A stretch of 11,097 nucleotides of DNA, from the NCBI GenBank assembly GCA_016463045.1, contig JAEMSB010000095.1, positions 1-11,097 on the forward strand, given 5' to 3'. The notes under the pieces are model-generated. The model had not been told where the DNA came from. It made no database searches and saw only the letters and a program-made list of their open reading frames with translations. Of this stretch, positions 7,444-11,097 are shown piece after piece. Made by a program: the position numbers and the translations under genes. How positions within the stretch are numbered: position 1 is the stretch's first letter; every line of letters begins with the position of its first letter. This DNA comes from Niveispirillum sp. GTDB lineage: Bacteria; Pseudomonadota; Alphaproteobacteria; Azospirillales; Azospirillaceae.

Positions 7444-7884
7444 ATGGAGGGGGTACGCGTTCTCTACTGGTACTGGTGGTGCCTGGCGCTGGTCCTGGCG
7501 GCACTGGAGATGTTCATTCCGGGGGCGGCCCTGTTATGGATCGGCGGGGCTGCGGCGGTGGTTGGGCTCGCCGCCCTGGTCTTCGATATCGGACTGGTGA
7601 CGGAACTGGTGCTGTTTGGCGTGCTGGCGGTACTGGCCTGGTTCCTGTCACGTCTGCTGGCGCGGCGGGACCCCGATGACACGCAGTCAGGCACCCTGAA
7701 CCGCCGCGGGGAACAATATCTGGGACAGGTGCTGACCTTGGAGGAAGCGATCGTGAACGGCTATGGCCGGGCCCGTGTCGCTGACGGCATCTGGCGGGTG
7801 GCCGGCGCCGCCGACCTGCCACAGGGCAGCCGCGTGCGGGTCACGGGCGTCGACGGCGCCATCCTGCGGGTGGAAAGTGCATAA
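7444..7884 (+). CDS. NfeD-family membrane protein, partner of the SPFH protein
   Basis: A 146-residue short-form NfeD (PF01957-type, YbbJ-like), lacking the long ClpP-like protease domain. Two to three N-terminal membrane helices (about 8-70, with the typical LEMFIPGAALLWIGGAAAVVG segment) are followed by a soluble beta-rich OB-fold domain (about 82-146) running from NRRGEQYLGQVLTLEEAIVNGYGRARVADGIWRVAG to GSRVRVTGVDGAILRVES. A near-perfect Shine-Dalgarno AAGGAGG at 7432-7438, 5 nt before ATG, fixes the start. Known family behaviour is a complex with the SPFH neighbour in the inner membrane, with the OB-fold domain in the cytoplasm or periplasm depending on topology. With 29 bp between genes they are almost certainly one operon. 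Confidence 0.92.
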   Translation: MEGVRVLYWYWWCLALVLAALEMFIPGAALLWIGGAAAVVGLAALVFDIGLVTELVLFGVLAVLAWFLSRLLARRDPDDTQSGTLNRRGEQYLGQVLTLEEAIVNGYGRARVADGIWRVAGAADLPQGSRVRVTGVDGAILRVESA

Positions 7885-7900
7885 GGAAACAGACACAGGA

Positions 7901-7937
7901 CCCCATACGGTTTCCGTTGGGAGCCATATGGGGCTCC
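7901..7937 (+). terminator. two mutually exclusive hairpins after nfeD, possible terminator
   Basis: GGAGCC (7920-7925) pairs with GGCTCC (7932-7937) around a 6-nt loop, followed by TTACCG, which is a poor U tract. An alternative stem CCCCATA (7901-7907) with TATGGGG (7927-7933) uses overlapping bases, and its loop contains CGG-TTT-CCG. Only one can form at a time. This is the only candidate end of the qmcA-nfeD transcript. Confidence 0.35.
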
Positions 7938-8051
7938 TTACCGCGCAAACCCTTGCAATCGGCACTTCCTGACGTTTCCCACCCCCTGACCAAAAGGATG
8001 TATTCGAACTGTTGTCGATTGGATATTCACCAAATACTTCAACAATTCACG

Positions 8052-8066
8052 TTAACCAAGTCTTCA
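8052..8066 (+). promoter_or_regulatory. possible CtrA-like site
   Basis: TTAACC at 8052 followed by TTCAC gives TTAA-N7-TTCA, one mismatch from the CtrA consensus of alphaproteobacteria. It lies roughly 70 bp upstream of the predicted transcription start. A single near-match in AT-rich DNA is weak evidence. Confidence 0.2.
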
Positions 8067-8100
8067 CAAAATCAATAATAACAGCTATCCCTCTGCACAT

Positions 8101-8129
8101 CTGACAAAAGAAGCGCTATCGCTTATAGT
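8101..8129 (+). promoter_or_regulatory. sigma-70 promoter of the first GGDEF-EAL gene
   Basis: CTGACA (8101-8106) and TATAGT (8124-8129) are separated by exactly 17 nt, with 5/6 matches at each box, the best promoter in the window. Transcription would start near 8136. The spacer contains a small palindrome, AAGCG (8111-8115) with CGCTT (8120-8124), and the -10 box runs into the larger palindrome at 8128-8149. Confidence 0.6.
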
Positions 8130-8149
8130 TTTGCAATGGATTGCAAAAC
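8128..8149. promoter_or_regulatory. perfect palindrome over the transcription start, likely operator
   Basis: Arms GTTTTGCAAT (8128-8137) and ATTGCAAAAC (8140-8149) are exact reverse complements around a GG spacer. The element overlaps the last bases of the -10 box and the predicted start site, the classic position for repressor binding; in RNA it could also form a 5'-end hairpin. An ATG at 8136 falls inside it but has no Shine-Dalgarno and is not taken as the gene start. Confidence 0.55.
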
Positions 8150-8165
8150 GAAAGGCAACCTTCCA

Positions 8166-9497
8166 ATGCAAGGGGTCCACTATCTGCGTGCGGGCGACGA
8201 CAGTGTCTCTGCCATGGCGCCGCAGGCACCGATCGCCCTGCGCGACCCGTTGACGGGATTGTTAAACAAGCACGGCTTCATCCGTGAAGGTGGCCGCCTG
8301 TTGCCCATGATGGTTTTGGCGGGAGAACACCCGCACGTGGTCCTCATCGAATTGAACAACTATGAAGGCATCGTCTCCCGCATGGAGCATGAGGAGGCAC
8401 TGGAACTGCTGCACGCCATGCGGCGGCGGCTGGAACTGGCCTTTGGTGACGATGTCCTGCTGGCGCGTCTGGACAGTGAGCGTTTCGTGGCCCTGTTGCC
8501 CAACGCCGGCGACAGTCTGGAGGCCCTGAACCGCACGCTGGAGGCCCCCGTGGTCATTGGCGGCCACGGCTATCATCTGTCCATCACCTGTGGCGTGGCC
8601 TCCTACCCCGAAGCCGCCGACGATATGGATATGCTGCTTGTGGCCGCGCGCATCGCCCGTCGCGACGCTGTCAATGCGGGCCGGGCCGTCGGGTTCTTCG
8701 CCAGCGACCTGCGCAAGCGTCTGGCCCGCAGCCGCGCCATTGAAGACGGGTTGTGGGCAAGCCGGGCCGGCGCCGGCATTTCCCTGCTGTATCAGCCCAA
8801 GGTCGAAATCCATTCGGGCCGCGTGACAGGGGTGGAGGCGCTGATGCGCTGGTCCCATCCTGAACTGGGTCCGATTTCGCCAGGAGAGTTTGTACCGGTG
8901 GCGGAACGCACGCGGACCATAAACCCGCTCGGTGAATGGCTGATCCGCGAGTCGCTGCGCCAACAGGCGGATTGGCGGCAAGGCGGCATGGACCTGTCCA
9001 TGGCCATCAACATTTCGCCGATCCAGTTGATGGTGGAACCGGGCCACGCTTCTGTCCTGGAAATCCTGGTCGATGAATGTGCGCGTCTGGACCTGGACCG
9101 CCGGAAGGTGGAACTGGAGATCACCGAAGGCATTCTAACTGACGAGTGTGCCATGGTGCAGGTTCGCCGGCTGGCAGATGCGGGCTTCTCCATCGCCATT
9201 GACGATTTCGGGCGGGATCATTCGGCCCTGTCGCTGCTGGTGGAAAGCCCGGCCAATACCTTGAAGATCGACAAGAGCTTCGTGGACAATGTCCTGCGCA
9301 ACCCGCGTCAGGCGACGATCATCCGCTTCATCACCGAACTGGCCCATGATCTGGGCATGCGGACGGTCGTGGAGGGGATCGAGCATATCCGCCAGCTGGT
9401 GGCCGTTGCCGGGGCCGGCTGTGACTATGGCCAGGGCTATTTCTATTACCGCCCCATGTGCGCGGGCCGCATCCTGGATCTGCGCCACGCCGCGTGA
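8166..9497 (+). CDS. GGDEF-EAL protein with dead GGDEF, probable c-di-GMP phosphodiesterase (copy 1)
   Basis: A 443-residue cytosolic protein with no sensor domain. The GGDEF domain (about 27-180) starts at DPLTGLLNKHGF but is degenerate: the signature is RLDSERF (101-107), the metal/substrate DxDxFK region reads ELNNYEG, and no RxxD inhibitory site is present, so cyclase activity is not expected. The EAL domain (about 190-440) keeps the catalytic set: EAL (Glu224), NIS (Asn282), EIT (Glu318) with Glu321, DDFG (Asp346-Asp347), LKID (Lys367), VVEGIE (Glu403) and YGQGYF (Gln423). Cleavage of c-di-GMP to pGpG is therefore likely, though loop 6 reads DFGRDHSAL instead of DFGTGYSSL. The start at 8166 is preferred over 8136 because it makes the protein align from residue 1 to 443 with the downstream paralogue without a gap (both have DPLTG at 27). 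The Shine-Dalgarno (AAAGG) is weak and distant. It has its own promoter and palindrome. Confidence 0.9.
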   Translation: MQGVHYLRAGDDSVSAMAPQAPIALRDPLTGLLNKHGFIREGGRLLPMMVLAGEHPHVVLIELNNYEGIVSRMEHEEALELLHAMRRRLELAFGDDVLLARLDSERFVALLPNAGDSLEALNRTLEAPVVIGGHGYHLSITCGVASYPEAADDMDMLLVAARIARRDAVNAGRAVGFFASDLRKRLARSRAIEDGLWASRAGAGISLLYQPKVEIHSGRVTGVEALMRWSHPELGPISPGEFVPVAERTRTINPLGEWLIRESLRQQADWRQGGMDLSMAINISPIQLMVEPGHASVLEILVDECARLDLDRRKVELEITEGILTDECAMVQVRRLADAGFSIAIDDFGRDHSALSLLVESPANTLKIDKSFVDNVLRNPRQATIIRFITELAHDLGMRTVVEGIEHIRQLVAVAGAGCDYGQGYFYYRPMCAGRILDLRHAA

Positions 9498-9505
9498 AAC
9501 CGACC

Positions 9506-9556
9506 GGCCATCGCCTGTCAGGAACCTTGGAAACCTGACCCTCTGAACAAATGGCC
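9506..9556 (+). other. nested inverted repeats between the tandem GGDEF-EAL genes
   Basis: GTCAGG (9517-9522) pairs with CCTGAC (9534-9539) around an 11-nt loop. Flanking arms GGCCAT (9506-9511) and ATGGCC (9551-9556) could form an outer stem. No U run follows, so it is not a clear terminator. It may be a processing or attenuating structure in a dicistronic transcript, which would let the two copies be expressed at different levels. The 111-bp gap holds no good promoter that I can see. Confidence 0.35.
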
Positions 9557-9608
9557 TAGCCCGTAAGACATAGTAGGTTGCATTCTGTAGAACCGGAAGG
9601 GTTCAGGA

Positions 9609-10940
9609 ATGATGGAAGCGCACAAGATTTTGCAGGCGATGCCCCCGGAATGCCCCTGCGCCTATCAGGCGTCGGCGCTGCTGCACGACCCCTTGACCGG
9701 AATGCTGAACAAGCACGGGTTCGTGATGGAGGGCAACCACCTGCTGACGGCCCTGTCGGCCAGCGGCGGCAATGCCATCCTGATCTATATGGAACTGAAC
9801 GATTACGACGGGCTGATCTCACGCCTGGGCTATGACGCCGCCCTGGTCCTGCTGGCCACGATCCGGGAACGCATGGTGCTGGCCTTTGGTGAGAATGCGC
9901 TACTGGCCCGCTTCGACAGCGAACGTTTCGCTGCTCTGCTGCCCGATGCCAATGCGGACGTGGAGGGTATCATCCGTCTGCTGGAGGCACCGCTGCGGGT
10001 GGACAACACCACCTGCCATCTCTCCTTGTCCTGTGGCGTGGCCAGCTTCATCGACGCTGCCGACAATATGGACATGCTGGTCATGGCCGCCCGGTCCGCC
10101 CGGCAGGAGGCACGGCGCAGCAGCCGACAGATCGGCTGGTTTGCCGACGAACTCCGACGCAAACTGGCCCGGCAGCGGGCCTTGGAGGACGGCCTCTGGT
10201 TCGCCCGTAGCGGGGCCGGCATGTCGCTTCTGTATCAGCCGAAGATCGATATCCGGGCCGGGCAGGTGTTCGGGGTGGAGGCGCTGCTGCGCTGGCGCCA
10301 CCCCGAGTTCGGCTCCGTGTCGCCTGCGGAATTTATCCCGCTGGCCGAACGCAACCAGACCATCGTCCCAATCGGCGAATGGCTGATGCGGGAAGCGCTG
10401 CGCCAGAAGCACCTATGGCGGCAGCAGGGGCGCAGCATCCATCTGTCCATCAATGTCTCCCCGCTTCAGCTTCAGCCGGACAATTGCGCCCCTTCCGTCC
10501 TGGAAATCCTGACAGAGGAATGCCGGCGCCTGGGCCTTGAACGGGATAAGCTGGAGCTTGAGATCACAGAGGGACTGTTGAGCAATGAGGCGGTGATGGC
10601 CCAGGTAAAGGCCATCGCCAGGGAAGGTTTCGGCATCGCGATTGATGATTTCGGCCGTGACCATTCAGCCCTCTCGTTGCTGGTCAATTGCCCGGCCACG
10701 ACCCTGAAGATCGACAAGAGCTTTGTCGATAATGTCGTGGAGAATGATCGGCAACTGGCCGTCATCCAGTTCATCGTCGCCCTGGCCCGCCGCCTGGGAA
10801 TGCGGACCGTGGTGGAGGGCGTGGAGCATCTGGCACAACTGGTAGCGCTGGCCGATGTAGGATGCGATTACGGCCAGGGATATTTCTACTACCGCCCCCT
10901 GACAGCCCAGCAGGTCCTGGACCTCCGACACAAGCATTGA
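9609..10940 (+). CDS. GGDEF-EAL protein with dead GGDEF, probable c-di-GMP phosphodiesterase (copy 2)
   Basis: A 443-residue paralogue of the preceding gene. A gapless hand alignment gives 253/443 identities (57%), about 47% in residues 1-190 and 64% in the EAL half. The pseudo-GGDEF starts at DPLTGMLNKHGF (27); the signature is RFDSERF (101-107) and the metal region reads ELNDYDG, so it is also inactive as a cyclase. The EAL residues are intact at identical positions: Glu224, Asn282, Glu318, Glu321, Asp346-Asp347, Lys367, Glu403, Gln423. Loop 6 again reads DFGRDHSAL. The N-terminus differs and contains PECPC (Cys15, Cys17), absent from copy 1. The ATG at 9609 follows GGAAGGG by 6 nt; a second ATG at 9612 is possible. 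The genes lie head to tail 111 bp apart and are probably partly cotranscribed. There is no membrane segment or signal peptide. Confidence 0.9.
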   Translation: MMEAHKILQAMPPECPCAYQASALLHDPLTGMLNKHGFVMEGNHLLTALSASGGNAILIYMELNDYDGLISRLGYDAALVLLATIRERMVLAFGENALLARFDSERFAALLPDANADVEGIIRLLEAPLRVDNTTCHLSLSCGVASFIDAADNMDMLVMAARSARQEARRSSRQIGWFADELRRKLARQRALEDGLWFARSGAGMSLLYQPKIDIRAGQVFGVEALLRWRHPEFGSVSPAEFIPLAERNQTIVPIGEWLMREALRQKHLWRQQGRSIHLSINVSPLQLQPDNCAPSVLEILTEECRRLGLERDKLELEITEGLLSNEAVMAQVKAIAREGFGIAIDDFGRDHSALSLLVNCPATTLKIDKSFVDNVVENDRQLAVIQFIVALARRLGMRTVVEGVEHLAQLVALADVGCDYGQGYFYYRPLTAQQVLDLRHKH

Positions 10941-11017
10941 TGGATGGATCGGCAGGGGATAGACGTATTAGGCCAAAGTTCAGGTGTCTGTTTCTTTCGG
11001 CTGCATGCAACCGCGTG

Positions 11018-11082
11018 CCATTGTGCATTCGCACATGGTTTGCGATGATCGCGCGGAACCATTTCCCGCCATCACGATCATC
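11018..11082 (+). other. inverted repeats after the second GGDEF-EAL gene
   Basis: The 157 bp from 10941 to the right edge contain no gene. Two structures are visible: TGTGC (11022-11026) with GCACA (11031-11035) around ATTC, extended by CCA/TGG with one bulge; and GATGATCG (11044-11051) with CGATCATC (11075-11082), with inner GCGG/CCGC (11053-11056, 11066-11069). Either could end the transcript, but neither has a good U tract. Confidence 0.3.
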
Positions 11083-11097
11083 CGAGCGGAGCGCCCC

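Larger units (their letters stand above)
7885..8165. promoter_or_regulatory. 281-bp AT-richer intergenic regulatory region
   Basis: No gene is evident. From about 7990 to 8160 the sequence is visibly poorer in G+C than its surroundings. It contains the hairpins at 7901-7937, three TTCAC motifs (starting 8026, 8046 and 8063, so 20 and 17 bp apart), a TTAA-N7-TTCA sequence (8052-8066) one base from the CtrA consensus TTAA-N7-TTAA, a sigma-70 promoter (8101-8129) and two palindromes. It reads as the control region of the downstream GGDEF-EAL gene. Confidence 0.6.

Noticed and set aside
6272..7504. Minus-strand open frame of 410 codons opposite the SPFH gene
   Set aside because: Antisense to a gene with unmistakable QmcA sequence; its product shows no coherent domain.
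8136..8165. Earlier ATG for the first GGDEF-EAL gene
   Set aside because: It lies inside the palindrome at about the predicted transcription start, has no Shine-Dalgarno, and would add 10 residues that break the exact end-to-end match with the paralogue.
8166..10940. Calling the GGDEF-EAL proteins diguanylate cyclases or bifunctional enzymes
   Set aside because: The GGDEF signature is DSERF and the metal-binding aspartates are lost in both copies, so only the EAL activity is plausible.

Overview
The window is GC-rich chromosomal DNA that looks alphaproteobacterial, most likely Rhodospirillales (Azospirillum/Niveispirillum-like). This rests on the style of the NAD kinase, the CreA protein, the QmcA/NfeD pair and a large helical protein of a type I recall from that order. 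It is an inference from protein resemblance, not a database match. I see no mobile element, CRISPR array, tRNA or rRNA.

Layout, left to right. (1) The 3' part of an NAD kinase gene (nadK) runs in from the left edge. It converges, with only 6 bp between stops, on an N-formylglutamate amidohydrolase-family gene on the minus strand. (2) Across a 195-bp divergent spacer that holds an inverted repeat, a succinylglutamate desuccinylase/aspartoacylase-family zinc hydrolase runs rightward. It overlaps by ATGA an AbrB-family (PF05145-type) membrane protein. (3) Converging on that pair with an 8-bp gap is a minus-strand block: creA (periplasmic protein), then a ~582-residue uncharacterised helical protein whose 5' leader contains a strong imperfect inverted repeat. 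(4) Divergent from creA is a rightward pair, a QmcA-type SPFH/stomatin protein followed by an NfeD-family protein. This is a classic membrane-microdomain operon. (5) A 281-bp, comparatively AT-rich regulatory region follows. It holds two mutually exclusive hairpins just after nfeD, three TTCAC motifs, a near-CtrA site, a good sigma-70 promoter and a perfect palindrome with 10-bp arms over the expected transcription start. (6) Downstream are two tandem GGDEF-EAL proteins, each exactly 443 residues and alignable end to end without a gap (253/443 identical by hand count). Both have lost the GGDEF active site in the same way (DSERF) and keep the catalytic residues of the EAL phosphodiesterase.

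The most interesting part is this tandem c-di-GMP phosphodiesterase-like pair with its palindromic promoter. The two proteins have no sensor domain, share a degenerate cyclase signature and an atypical EAL loop 6, and differ mainly in the first ~26 residues and in the pseudo-GGDEF half. The divergent pair of N-acyl-amino-acid hydrolases and the uncharacterised helical protein are the next most worthwhile targets. The remaining genes are ordinary housekeeping or envelope genes.
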